Shown here piece by piece: positions 9,292 through 17,635 of a DNA stretch of 64,000 nt (position 1 is its first letter; every line of letters starts with the position of its first letter). Source of the DNA: Paenibacillus chondroitinus NBRC 15376 (lineage in GTDB: Bacteria > Bacillota > Bacilli > Paenibacillales > NBRC-103111); NCBI RefSeq assembly GCF_004000765.1, contig NZ_BILW01000020.1, forward strand, positions 62,001 through 126,000, read 5' to 3'. Made by a program: the position numbers and the translations under genes. The notes below the pieces were generated by a model. That model had not been told where the DNA came from and searched no databases. It saw only the letters and a list, made by a program, of their open reading frames with translations.

Positions 9292-9404
9292 AATATTTTA
9301 AAATTTATAGAGTTGTAACGCTAAAAACATAGATAAACTAGTGAATTATCTCGTAAAATAACGAAAATATAATATGTATGCGCTTTTATGGTTATGTTAT
9401 GTAT

Positions 9405-9433
9405 TTGATAAATAATATAACATTAAATACGAT
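9405..9433 (+). promoter_or_regulatory. Candidate promoter of the asparaginase operon
   Basis: TTGATA (9405-9410) and TACGAT (9428-9433) are spaced by 17 bases, about 55 bases before the GTG start at 9489. The cre-like word at 9375-9389 sits just upstream. Position and spacing are good; the -10 is only moderate. Confidence 0.4.
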
Positions 9434-9488
9434 GGGGGTGTGTTTAAGCGTTTAAATCCAAAAATACCTAACATGGAGGTTTTCTTAC

Positions 9489-10658
9489 GTGACATTTATT
9501 CATGAAAGTAAACTCAGCAAAAAGGTCCTCATCCCGTTCCTTGTCTTGGCTCTCTTTAGTATGATGTTGGTATTTATGAATCCGACCTCTGCGAGTGCGG
9601 CTGCGGCGATCCCTCCGCTATCCGATAGCAGAAATCCCCAGTTGCCTAACGTTATCGTTATCGCAACCGGCGGTACGCTTGCAGGTAAAGCAACGGATGC
9701 AACGAGTTTTCAAACTTATCAAGCAGGAACGTATCTGATGTCGGACTTGGTAAACCAATTGCCGAATAAAGATAAAATCGCTAATGTGAACACCTATCAA
9801 TTTGGAAATAAAGGGTCAGGCAGTTATTCCATAGGTGACTTGTACGATCTGTCACTTGCTGTGGATCAAGCGTTAGAAGTCTATGATGGCGTGGTTGTCA
9901 CTTCCGGGACGGACACGATGGAAGAAATCGCGTACTTTCTGGATCTCACAGTTAGAAGTGAAAAGCCGGTTGTCGTTACTGGGGCTATGAGACCTTGGGA
10001 TGTTATCGGAACTGATGGTCCAGCGAACCTGTACAACGCCATTAAGCTTGCAGGCAGTGGAAAAACGAAGTCGTTTGGTACTGTCCTTATGCTGAATGAC
10101 ACCATTCAGGCAGCGAGAGAAGTGACCAAAACGAATGCTCACCGTATGGATACCTTTGAAACGCCTATCCTCGGCGCACTTGGTTATATCGATGAGACGA
10201 ATATTAGTATTTATCGTGCTACGGCTAGAGCGCTTAAAGCAGGCGAAGCGGATTGGGCGACGCCATTTGACTTGAAGACGATTACGAAGGACAAGCTCCC
10301 TGCCGTAGAGATTGCTTATGCTTATCAGGATGCTGGAGGCGGCGCGATTAACGGTCTGGTAGCTGATGGCGTCAAAGGTATTGTGACGGCAGGAACAGGT
10401 GCGGGCGGCATTTCATCGAAGATGAGCGCAGCGCGCAGCAATGCCATCAAACAAGGTGTTATTTTCGTCACGACAACACGGACAGGTTCAGGTACTATGT
10501 ATCCTAGCTCGAGTAACGGCATCATCGCCGGGGATAGCTTGAACGCACAGCATGCTCGAATTATGCTTCTGCTTTCTATGGCTTTTTCCAGTGATTTTAA
10601 CGTGATTAAAGGTTGGTTTGGCACTTATGGTACGCAAGATGTGAAAGAGGCATCCTAA
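9489..10658 (+). CDS. Secreted L-asparaginase
   Basis: Hydrolyses L-asparagine to aspartate and ammonia outside the cytoplasm (type II family). A signal peptide with hydrophobic core ends near ASAAAA (~residue 38). The catalytic segments are intact: IATGGTLAGKA carries the first threonine, TSGTDTMEEIAYF carries the Thr-Asp pair, and VVTGAMRPWD the lysine-proximal region. The GTG start at 9489 follows GGAGG (9475-9479). It lies 21 bases before a second, closely similar asparaginase gene that adds FN3 and SLH domains, so the pair arose by duplication. This copy has no wall-binding module and should be released or loosely held. Confidence 0.93.
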   Translation: MTFIHESKLSKKVLIPFLVLALFSMMLVFMNPTSASAAAAIPPLSDSRNPQLPNVIVIATGGTLAGKATDATSFQTYQAGTYLMSDLVNQLPNKDKIANVNTYQFGNKGSGSYSIGDLYDLSLAVDQALEVYDGVVVTSGTDTMEEIAYFLDLTVRSEKPVVVTGAMRPWDVIGTDGPANLYNAIKLAGSGKTKSFGTVLMLNDTIQAAREVTKTNAHRMDTFETPILGALGYIDETNISIYRATARALKAGEADWATPFDLKTITKDKLPAVEIAYAYQDAGGGAINGLVADGVKGIVTAGTGAGGISSKMSAARSNAIKQGVIFVTTTRTGSGTMYPSSSNGIIAGDSLNAQHARIMLLLSMAFSSDFNVIKGWFGTYGTQDVKEAS

Positions 10659-10679
10659 TTCAGCGGGAGGTAAGATTTA

Positions 10680-13238
10680 ATGAATGATATGGCTCATCCG
10701 AATATCAAAAGAAGCCTCATCCCGCTCTATTTCGTGTCTCTGATGCTCCTGTTGGCTGTATTGTTCAACCATCCGTCACATGCAGGTGCGGCGGAACCTT
10801 CGGGGACGGCTTTCCCGATCCCTCCGCTATCCGACAACAGAGACCCTGGGCTGCCTAACGTTGTTGTGATCGCAACCGGTGGAACGTTGGCGGGTAAAGC
10901 AAGAGATGCAACGAGTTTTCAAACCTATCAAGCGGGTACTTACTTGATGTCCGATCTTGTAAACCAACTGCCGAATAAAAACAAAATTGCCAATGTGAAC
11001 ACGTATCAATTTGGCAATAAAGGTTCAGGCAGTTATTCGATGGGAGATTTGTACGACCTATCACTTGCGGTAGATCAAGCATTGGAAGTTTATGATGGTG
11101 TGGTCGTTACTACTGGCACGGATACCATGGAGGAAATCGCTTATTTTCTTGACCTCACGGTAAGAAGCGAAAAGCCGGTCGTTGTCACTGGCGCCATGAG
11201 ACCTTGGGATGTCATCGGAACAGATGGTCCGGCGAATTTGTACAATGCCATTAAGCTTGCAGGCAGCGGTAAAACGAAATCGTTCGGCACCGTGGTTATG
11301 CTGAATGACATCATCCAAGCAGCAAGGGATGTAACCAAGACGAACGCGCAACGCATGGATACGTTTGAAACACCGATTCTAGGTGCACTTGGTTATATTG
11401 ATGAGACCAACATTCGTATCTATCGCACTACTGCGAAACGTTTCAAAGCAGGCCGGGCGGATTGGGCAACCCCTTTCGATCTGAAGAAAATCACGAAGGA
11501 TAAACTCCCTGCAGTTGAAATTGTATATGGCTACCAAGATAGCTCAGCTGGTGCGATTAAAGGGTTTGTTGCGGAGGGTGCGAAGGGGATCGTGACCGCC
11601 GGCACGGGCGCAGGCGGCATTTCGTCGAAGATGAGCACGGCGCGCAGTAATGCCATCAAGCAAGGTGTTATTTTCGTCACCACAACAAGAACGGGCTCGG
11701 GCACGATGTACCCTGGCGGCGGGAACGGTATTATCGCTGGAGACAGTTTGAATCCGCAGCATGCCAGAATTATGCTTTTGTTGTCCTTGGCTTTTTCCAA
11801 TGATTTTAATACGATCAAGAACTGGTTTGGAACTGTTGGAACGCAGGCCATTCAACTCAAGACGCAAGCACCTGATATTGAAGCTCCGGTATGGCCGCAG
11901 GGCAGCGCCCTTCAGGTTACGAATATCGGTCAGAATAGCTTGACTCTAAGTTGGCCGGAGGCGTCGGATGATATTGGCGTGAAGCAATACCGAATTTATG
12001 AGACAGGAAGCGGCACTGTGGTAGGAAATGTATATGCTTCAGTGACGAATGGCGTGTACGCCTCGGTTACTAATACTGTCTACTCCTCAGTTACAGGAAG
12101 TGTCTATTATTCTTTTAACCTCAGTACGCTAACGGCTGGTACGACCTATACATTCAGTGTTACAGCGATAGATGCTGCGGGTAATGAGAGTATTGGGCTT
12201 AGCAAGACGATTCAGACTAACTCGCCAAGAAGCTCGTCAGATTCAACGGGCTCGGCAAACTCGGGTTCAGTTTCTCCTGTTGTACCTGTCAAGTTAGATG
12301 TGACGGTTCCAGCAGGTGTAACACGGAGTGTAAGTTGGAAGGATGCCATTTGGATTGCCATACCTGAGGGAGCAACGAGTCAAGAGCTTCATCTAACAGC
12401 TGAGGCCTTGCAAAATGTAGATGGGTTAGTCAGCGATAGTCGTAAGCTGCTTAGTTCTGTTTTTGAGATTTTGAAAAATTTCACGCAGAACTTCAACAAG
12501 CCAGTAAGTATTTCGCTCTTGTTCGAACCGGCCAAGTTAGGCCAAGATCAGCAGCCATCTGTTTTTTATTACGATGAAACGAAAAAGTCATGGATTGAAA
12601 TCGGCGGAACCGTCGTGGATAACAAAATAACAGTGGAAGTAGATCACTTTACGAAGTTTGCTGTATTTGCTGTGGACAAACCGAAGAGCCCTGGAAGTGC
12701 GGAAATTTCCTTCTCGGATATTGCTGGACACTGGGCGGAACTGGACATCAAGCAAGCTGTAACGCAGAAAATCATCAGTGGCTATGCGGACGGAACGTTC
12801 AAACCGGACAATTCGGTTACGAGGGCCGAGTTTACAGTCATGCTGATGAACGCGCTGAAGGTTGACAAAAAGGGCACGGCGCCTGCGTTCACAGATCAGC
12901 AGCAGATCCCAGCGTGGGCTGAAACGGCGGTAGCTCAAGCGGTAGATTTGGGAATCATTCACGGCTATGAGGACCAGACTTTCCGGCCGGACGGCTTGAT
13001 TTCCCGCGTGGAAATGGCGGCCATGATTTCGGCAGCTTTGGATACGACGCCGGCAGCGCAAGCGGCAACCAGCTTTGCCGATGACCAAGAGATCCCGGCA
13101 TGGGCGAAAGGGCATGTAGAGAGTATTCGCCTACTAGGCATTATCGACGGACGCAGCAGTAATAAGTTTGAGCCGGCGGATACAGCTACGCGGGCGGAAG
13201 CGGTTAAGGTGCTCATGAAAATGATGCAGCGGAAATAG
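10680..13238 (+). CDS. S-layer-anchored L-asparaginase with FN3 and SLH domains
   Basis: An 852-residue multidomain enzyme. After a signal peptide, residues ~45-395 are a type II asparaginase nearly identical to the preceding gene (IATGGTLAGKA, TTGTDTMEE, VVTGAMRPWD all kept). Residues ~405-515 are a fibronectin type III domain interrupted by an eight-residue tandem repeat of the VYASVTNG type. A Ser-rich linker and a ZU5-like segment (~530-670, ending VEVDHFTKFAVFAVDKP) lead into three C-terminal SLH domains (FSDIAGHWAELDIKQAV, FTDQQQIPAWAETAVAQ, FADDQEIPAWAKGHVES). It should be held on the cell wall by secondary wall polymer. GGGAGG precedes ATG 10680; a terminator with a TTCG loop follows. 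Confidence 0.92.
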   Translation: MNDMAHPNIKRSLIPLYFVSLMLLLAVLFNHPSHAGAAEPSGTAFPIPPLSDNRDPGLPNVVVIATGGTLAGKARDATSFQTYQAGTYLMSDLVNQLPNKNKIANVNTYQFGNKGSGSYSMGDLYDLSLAVDQALEVYDGVVVTTGTDTMEEIAYFLDLTVRSEKPVVVTGAMRPWDVIGTDGPANLYNAIKLAGSGKTKSFGTVVMLNDIIQAARDVTKTNAQRMDTFETPILGALGYIDETNIRIYRTTAKRFKAGRADWATPFDLKKITKDKLPAVEIVYGYQDSSAGAIKGFVAEGAKGIVTAGTGAGGISSKMSTARSNAIKQGVIFVTTTRTGSGTMYPGGGNGIIAGDSLNPQHARIMLLLSLAFSNDFNTIKNWFGTVGTQAIQLKTQAPDIEAPVWPQGSALQVTNIGQNSLTLSWPEASDDIGVKQYRIYETGSGTVVGNVYASVTNGVYASVTNTVYSSVTGSVYYSFNLSTLTAGTTYTFSVTAIDAAGNESIGLSKTIQTNSPRSSSDSTGSANSGSVSPVVPVKLDVTVPAGVTRSVSWKDAIWIAIPEGATSQELHLTAEALQNVDGLVSDSRKLLSSVFEILKNFTQNFNKPVSISLLFEPAKLGQDQQPSVFYYDETKKSWIEIGGTVVDNKITVEVDHFTKFAVFAVDKPKSPGSAEISFSDIAGHWAELDIKQAVTQKIISGYADGTFKPDNSVTRAEFTVMLMNALKVDKKGTAPAFTDQQQIPAWAETAVAQAVDLGIIHGYEDQTFRPDGLISRVEMAAMISAALDTTPAAQAATSFADDQEIPAWAKGHVESIRLLGIIDGRSSNKFEPADTATRAEAVKVLMKMMQRK
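12030..12125 (+). repeat. 24-bp tandem repeat inside the FN3 domain
   Basis: Four consecutive 24-base units begin with GT(A/G/C)TA(T/C) and encode VYASVTNG, VYASVTNT, VYSSVTGS and a decayed VYYSFNLS. They sit in a loop of the FN3 domain of the anchored asparaginase and keep the reading frame. Divergence grows toward the 3' end. Confidence 0.8.
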
Positions 13239-13244
13239 AAGAAA

Positions 13245-13268
13245 AAGGCCACCTTCGGGTGGTTTTTT
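13245..13268 (+). terminator. rho-independent terminator of the asparaginase operon
   Basis: CCACC (13249-13253) and GGTGG (13258-13262) pair around a stable TTCG tetraloop, preceded by an A run and followed by seven T residues. Confidence 0.85.
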
Positions 13269-13277
13269 TCTGGTGGT

Positions 13278-13455
13278 GGGAACTGCGGTCCTCTATTTCG
13301 CTGAAAAGGTACAGTTTCGGCCTGGGAGGGGAACTTCGGTCCGCTAATGTGACGATTTCACTTGAAAAACGGGTGATGAAGACGAAATAAGACCCTTCAG
13401 TTCCTCTCAAAGAGCGATATGCTCGATTTCCTTAAAATAGCGAACTCCAGTTCCC
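13278..13455 (+). repeat. AABB intergenic repeat element, copy 1
   Basis: Four ~20-base boxes: A1 at 13278 (GGGAACTGCGGTCCTCTATT), A2 at 13328 (GGGAACTTCGGTCCGCTAAT), and their inverted relatives B1 at 13386 and B2 at 13436 (AATAGCGAACTCCAGTTCCC). Starts are spaced 50, 58 and 50 bases. A1 can pair with B2 and A2 with B1, giving one long interrupted hairpin. It starts 40 bases after the asparaginase stop, between convergent genes. The same layout recurs at 30531, 44809 and 54855. Confidence 0.85.
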
Positions 13456-13482
13456 TTAAGCAAAACTTAAGCGGGGTTCATG

Positions 13483-14967
13483 TTACTCCACAACAACGGC
13501 ACGCTGAGCTGCTTTTGACCGCGGTTTGCGGGTTCTCTCAATCCATATCGTGAAAACGAGGAGAGCAAGAAGTCCCAAGACAATGAAGAGAGGCAGCCAG
13601 CTTTTTGCAAATCGACCTGCCACCATCATCACCAGCATCGCAATTGTTGGCAGCAGAGGCTCGCCGTAGGCTTTCCACCAGTTAAGCGTAAACTTTTCAT
13701 AATAATAAAATCCGATCATCGTCAGAGCAGACACGGCCCAACCTCCGGTATAAATCCAAACGGCAAGCACTGGGCTGCTGGCGGCAACCATAGGGACTAA
13801 AATCACAACGAAAATTCCGGCGGCAATCATCACCCAGAAGGTGGATTTCGTCTTGCCGATACCTGCCATAATACTGCCTCCTAAACGGCCGACAGAAGAG
13901 AAGAGGACACCTAGCGCCATAAGACGAATGTATGTAGCGGAATCGCCTGTCGAATAGTCCGAACCAAATAAAAATCCATTGATTTGACTCGGATATAAGC
14001 AAATGATAGCAGTCAACGGATAAAGCAAAATGTTATTATAGCGGATGCAACTCGTACCGCGATTCTTGCTCTCTTGGGCATCCTGTGCTTTCTCTGCGAC
14101 AAAGGGGAGGGTGACGATCATGAACGCCCAAGTGATGATTCCAATGAAGCCGGTAATTCGGAAACCATTTGCCAAATAACCTACGGCTAATACAGAGCTT
14201 GAACCTACCATCATGACGAGAAAAGGCTGTTGAAAAGCTTTGGCAATATTGCCGGCCCAGGTTGGCAGTCCGTATGCGAGCATGTTTTTGACCTCCTGAA
14301 TGGGAAGTGGACCGAACCATAGGGGTTTATGCACACGTTCAACTTTGATGCAAATAATAAAGGCCGTCAGGAATGCTCCTACGCCCATCCAAAGTGAAAT
14401 GTTTTCCAGCAAGCTCAGGCTGCCACGCGGCAAAAGCACGCCAAGCACCGTGCCGGTGGTGGAAAGCGCCGTCGTAATGACCATAAAGAAGGCTTGCGTG
14501 CCGAAATCGCGGTTTCCAGAGAAGGAGGCGACGCCGATGTTTAGGATGGAGCTGAAAATAAACATAATCGAACTAAGCAGCAATGCGCCTCGAAGCTCCG
14601 GCAAATGATAATAGTTCGCCAAAAGTGGAGCTAGAGCTAAGAGCAGCAATCCGATAATCAAGCTAAAAAGGAAGCTCCCTGTCAAAGCAACGCGCAAATT
14701 CGTTTGAACCGCTTCCAATGGTTTGCGCGAAAACGCATAGATTAAGGAAGAATTGAAGCCGAAATTGAGAAAAAGGGCTATCATTCCGAAGATTTGCAGC
14801 AGCAGGTTGACCTCGCCAAACCGATCCGGATCACCTAACTCCCGGGCAAGAACGATACTCCCCACGGTCTGCAGCATTTGATTGATAAAAAGTCCGAGAC
14901 CGATAATAGACACATTTCTAAGCAAAAAACGTTGTGTGTCGGATAAATTGAATTGCTGTGTTCGCAT
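13483..14967 (-). CDS. Oligosaccharide flippase-like membrane protein
   Basis: A polytopic protein of about 494 residues with 12-14 hydrophobic segments, resembling the polysaccharide transporter (Wzx/RfbX, MOP exporter) family; the N-terminal segment FINQMLQTVGSIVLARELGDPDRFG has the typical shape. It would move lipid-linked oligosaccharides across the membrane. The start is placed at ATG 14967, because AAAGGGGAAG precedes it; an upstream ATG at 15015 would add 16 residues. No glycosyltransferase gene is adjacent, so the carried glycan is unknown. It is transcribed divergently from the MgtC-like gene. Confidence 0.82.
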   Translation of the reverse strand: MRTQQFNLSDTQRFLLRNVSIIGLGLFINQMLQTVGSIVLARELGDPDRFGEVNLLLQIFGMIALFLNFGFNSSLIYAFSRKPLEAVQTNLRVALTGSFLFSLIIGLLLLALAPLLANYYHLPELRGALLLSSIMFIFSSILNIGVASFSGNRDFGTQAFFMVITTALSTTGTVLGVLLPRGSLSLLENISLWMGVGAFLTAFIICIKVERVHKPLWFGPLPIQEVKNMLAYGLPTWAGNIAKAFQQPFLVMMVGSSSVLAVGYLANGFRITGFIGIITWAFMIVTLPFVAEKAQDAQESKNRGTSCIRYNNILLYPLTAIICLYPSQINGFLFGSDYSTGDSATYIRLMALGVLFSSVGRLGGSIMAGIGKTKSTFWVMIAAGIFVVILVPMVAASSPVLAVWIYTGGWAVSALTMIGFYYYEKFTLNWWKAYGEPLLPTIAMLVMMVAGRFAKSWLPLFIVLGLLALLVFTIWIERTRKPRSKAAQRAVVVE

Positions 14968-15148
14968 GGGGACTTCCCCTTTTCCGTGGATTAGGTCACG
15001 CGTTAAGATATCCAAAGCGTATCAAACACCTCCGTGTATGACAAACCAAGAATTTGAAGGAAAACGGAGAAAAATTAAGATATTCATTGTTTATGTGGGG
15101 TTGTTAATTCCTGTAAGAGAAATATGTGGGAAAATTCAATTATTCATC

Positions 15149-15177
15149 TTGACACACCTATATACATGAAATACTAT
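15149..15177 (+). promoter_or_regulatory. Consensus promoter of the mgtC-like gene
   Basis: A perfect TTGACA (15149-15154), 17-base spacer and TACTAT (15172-15177) lie about 85 bases before the start codon. The bases immediately downstream hold the phased GAACATTA words listed next. Confidence 0.75.
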
Positions 15178-15182
15178 GAAAT

Positions 15183-15235
15183 AAACATTAATGAACATTA
15201 TTTTAATATTAATGAACATTACTGTTCGTTAACGA
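15183..15235. promoter_or_regulatory. Phased GAACATTA words, candidate DeoR-type operator
   Basis: AAACATTAAT is followed directly by GAACATTA, one helical turn away, and the pair ATATTAAT-GAACATTA recurs at 15207-15224, running into TGTTCGTTAACGA (15223-15235). Words of the TGTTCG/CGAACA type are typical of DeoR-family operators (GlpR). It overlaps the early transcribed region of the mgtC-like promoter. Confidence 0.45.
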
Positions 15236-15259
15236 GTGAATGGGAGGGGGTGACGTCTA

Positions 15260-16036
15260 TTGTTATCACATGATTCGATTTGGCACATTTCCGATATGTC
15301 CCTTACTTTTCGCATGATTTTATCAGTGGTACTTGGAGGGCTTATCGGTCTGGAGAGGGAATGGAGCAATCATGCAGCTGGACTTCGAACTCATATTCTT
15401 GTATGTGTCGGTTCAACAACTATCATGCTGTTGTCTATTTACGGGTTTAATGATTTCATCATTGAGCCTAACGTCAGGGTCGATCCTGCCCGTTTGGCTG
15501 CACAGGTGATAAGCGGAATCGGCTTTCTTGGTGCGGGAGCCATTATGCGCACGGGAGCAACGGTTTCCGGCTTGACTACGGCGGCCTCGATTTGGGTAGT
15601 CGCCGCAATCGGACTATCCGTAGGGGCGGGATTTTATTATGTATCTATTTTGGCTGCCATTCTTGTCTTGTTTTGTCTGTTTGTTTTGAATCATTGGGAG
15701 AGGTACCTGCTGCGGAAGCGTCGACACAAAGAATTTATTCTTTGTGTGTCGAGTAATCCTGAAAGTTTAAATCTTGTTTTCAATAAGCTGACCGAACTCA
15801 AAATACACATTCGGACTATGCAGATGATTCCGCGCATGGAAAGGGCGGAAGCTAATGCTTACAACGGTGAGGTTTCATTAGGCATTTCAATTAAAGTGCA
15901 AAACGATAAGTCGTTGACGGATATTTTGAAAACGCTTATCTCCCTTCCGGACGTTCTGGGTGTAGAGCCAAGTGCTCAGCATGAACATTCTGGTGGAAGC
16001 GGTAGCGAACATGTAGTTAAATCCTTGCACTCTTAG
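15260..16036 (+). CDS. MgtC/SapB family membrane protein
   Basis: A 258-residue inner-membrane protein. The first ~150 residues hold four to five hydrophobic segments with the conserved family core (LGGLIGLEREW, GLRTHILVCVGS, ARLAAQVISGIGFLGAGAI, GLTTAASIWVVAAIG). The last ~100 residues are soluble and ACT-like. Members are linked to growth at low magnesium and to membrane ATPase regulation, but are not proven magnesium transporters. The TTG start at 15260 follows GGGAGGGGG. A perfect TTGACA promoter and phased GAACATTA words lie upstream. Whether it belongs functionally with the operon at 16410 is uncertain. Confidence 0.9.
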   Translation: MLSHDSIWHISDMSLTFRMILSVVLGGLIGLEREWSNHAAGLRTHILVCVGSTTIMLLSIYGFNDFIIEPNVRVDPARLAAQVISGIGFLGAGAIMRTGATVSGLTTAASIWVVAAIGLSVGAGFYYVSILAAILVLFCLFVLNHWERYLLRKRRHKEFILCVSSNPESLNLVFNKLTELKIHIRTMQMIPRMERAEANAYNGEVSLGISIKVQNDKSLTDILKTLISLPDVLGVEPSAQHEHSGGSGSEHVVKSLHS

Positions 16037-16068
16037 GGGAGTAAAGTTATACATATCGTAATAAAGAA

Positions 16069-16125
16069 AGCATAGAAGCGGTGGCTCTTCCTATTTGGGT
16101 GGTAGCGGCCAGGCGGCTATGCTTA
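16069..16125 (+). terminator. Hairpin behind the mgtC-like gene
   Basis: AAGCATAG (16069-16076) and CTATGCTT (16118-16125) close a GC-rich inner region and are followed by a T-rich tail (ATTTGTTTTGTTT). It lies 33 bases after the stop and before the next promoter, so it probably ends mgtC transcription. Confidence 0.45.
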
Positions 16126-16194
16126 TTTGTTTTGTTTAACAGCAATTAAACATAATCAAGCAATATATCTGCTAATATTTATGAAAAATTCGTG

Positions 16195-16224
16195 TTGACG
16201 AAAGCGAAATTCGGATAGTATACT
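16195..16224 (+). promoter_or_regulatory. Promoter of the dehydrogenase-transporter operon
   Basis: TTGACG (16195-16200) and TATACT (16219-16224) are spaced by 18 bases. The 10-bp tandem words at 16231-16260 start six bases downstream, over the expected transcription start, where a repressor would block initiation. The leader to 16410 is about 180 bases long and shows no obvious riboswitch. Confidence 0.65.
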
Positions 16225-16230
16225 CAAAAC

Positions 16231-16260
16231 AAGCAATAATAAGCAATAATAAACATTTTA
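16231..16260. promoter_or_regulatory. Three 10-bp tandem words, probable operator
   Basis: AAGCAATAAT, AAGCAATAAT and AAACATTTTA follow one another without a gap, exactly one helical turn each. Similar phased words occur before the permease at 17636 and before the DeoR-family gene at 22756, pointing to one regulator for the cluster. Confidence 0.55.
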
Positions 16261-16409
16261 TTGCAATAGAATATGAGCAGGAAGGAGAAGAAGGGGTTTA
16301 TGCTGTAATACGGCATAGAACGGAAGCAGCATATGCGGGTCTGATTGGATTTATTTAAATGTAGTTTATAACCGCAGAAGTCATTAGATAGAAATGGGAG
16401 GAATCATAG

Positions 16410-17510
16410 ATGGAACAAGCAAAATTCGTACAGAACAGAATTCAATCGCGTGCGTATCGCTTAGTAAAGCCTCATGAGGTAATTGAGACCGTCATTGAAA
16501 AACAAATGCATGATTGGGATGTTGTCGTGGAACCGACTCTGGGCAGCGTATGTCATGCGGATTTACGCTATTTTAGTGGGCAACGACGAGCAGAAGTGTT
16601 GGAAAAAAAGCTTCCTATGGCACTTATTCATGAAGGAATTGGCATCGTAAAGTCAAGTGGTACACCGGCAGTCAAAACGGGCCAACGAGTTGTTATTGTA
16701 CCGAACATTCAAGGTTATATGCTAGATGGAACAGAACCGATGAACTGTTGTGAGTCTTGCAGAAGCGGCAAGGGAGTCAATTATTGCACACGGGGGCGTT
16801 TTCTCGGAAGCGGAACCGACGGCATTGCTCAGAGCAGATTGGTATTTCCGGCAGCAAGTGCAATCCCGATTCCAGATGAAGTGCCGGATGAAATTGCTGT
16901 ACTGACAGAGCTAAGCTCCGTTTCCTATCAAGCACTCCATCATGTTGCCGATGCACTTAAGAGTGCACAGGTAGTTGTATTCGGAGACGGTCCGGTCGGA
17001 TATTTGGCAGCTGCTATGCTTCATCATGTTTATGGTGTAAGTCAAGACCGCCTCACTGTATTCGGTGCTGTCCCGGAGAAGCTGGCACAATTTGAATTTG
17101 CCACCCGCAGACTGGTGCAGGACTATGATTTCTCCAAAGGTGAAAAGTATGATGTCGCTTTGGAATGCACGGGTGGTAAGTTCTCAGAAAGTGCGATAAA
17201 TCAAGCTATTGATGTGTTAAATCCAGGCGGACATCTCATTCTGATGGGAGTAACGGAAGATCGGGTCCCCATTAATACGAGGGACGTTCTTGAGAAAGGA
17301 ATCACGATGAGAGGAAGCAGTCGTAGTTCTATTGATGATTTCATTCCTGTGTTGGAGGCTATGAAAGATTTGCAATGCCAGGAAACCTTAAGGAAGCTGC
17401 TTCCGGATGAACGGACACAGATTCAATCTGCAGAAGATTTCGCACATGTTATGGAATTTGCTGAATCCAACAGAGGGTGGAAGAAGATTCTACTAAATTT
17501 CAAATGGTGA
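16410..17510 (+). CDS. Zinc-dependent alcohol dehydrogenase, TarJ-like
   Basis: A medium-chain dehydrogenase of 366 residues. The segment SVCHADLRYFSGQ, with LPMALIHEGIG after it, carries the catalytic zinc ligands and strongly recalls ribitol-5-phosphate dehydrogenase TarJ. Unlike the TarJ sequences I recall, it also has a structural-zinc cluster, NCCESCRSGKGVNYC (~residues 111-125). The nucleotide-binding region follows (VVFGDGPVGYLAAAML). It opens an operon with a glycerol-phosphate-type importer, a phosphodiesterase and a TagC-like protein, so oxidation of an imported polyol or polyol phosphate is the likely role. A plain polyol dehydrogenase remains possible. Confidence 0.82.
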   Translation: MEQAKFVQNRIQSRAYRLVKPHEVIETVIEKQMHDWDVVVEPTLGSVCHADLRYFSGQRRAEVLEKKLPMALIHEGIGIVKSSGTPAVKTGQRVVIVPNIQGYMLDGTEPMNCCESCRSGKGVNYCTRGRFLGSGTDGIAQSRLVFPAASAIPIPDEVPDEIAVLTELSSVSYQALHHVADALKSAQVVVFGDGPVGYLAAAMLHHVYGVSQDRLTVFGAVPEKLAQFEFATRRLVQDYDFSKGEKYDVALECTGGKFSESAINQAIDVLNPGGHLILMGVTEDRVPINTRDVLEKGITMRGSSRSSIDDFIPVLEAMKDLQCQETLRKLLPDERTQIQSAEDFAHVMEFAESNRGWKKILLNFKW

Positions 17511-17563
17511 TGTTTCAGTAATGACAAAAATAATGAATTGAAGTAAACTTATCTAAGCAAAAA

Positions 17564-17608
17564 GAAAGCGTTTACCAAGAGAAATAAACATTAATAAGCA
17601 TCAACATT
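17564..17608. promoter_or_regulatory. Phased operator words and weak cre-like site before the permease genes
   Basis: AATAAACATT (17583-17592), AATAAGCATC and AACATT follow at 10-bp phase, matching the style of 16231-16260. Just upstream, AAGAAAGCGTTTACC resembles cre with two mismatches. Together they suggest a second regulated entry point inside the operon. Confidence 0.4.
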
Positions 17609-17635
17609 TTTTATATTAATGGAAGGAGGATCCAT

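Noticed and set aside
12588..13115. 175-codon open frame antisense to the SLH domains of the asparaginase
   Set aside because: Composition (many Arg, Cys) is that of a shadow frame; the sense SLH domains are certain.
13278..13455. Target-site duplications flanking the AABB elements as proof of a mobile element
   Set aside because: I compared flanks of all four copies and saw no matching short duplications, so mobility remains unproven.
15149..16036. The mgtC-like gene as first gene of the salvage operon
   Set aside because: A hairpin with T-rich tail and a separate good promoter (16195-16224) lie between it and the dehydrogenase gene.
16069..16125. Magnesium riboswitch (M-box) linked to the mgtC-like gene
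   Set aside because: The structured region lies after the gene, not before it, and does not show the M-box core; a terminator is simpler.
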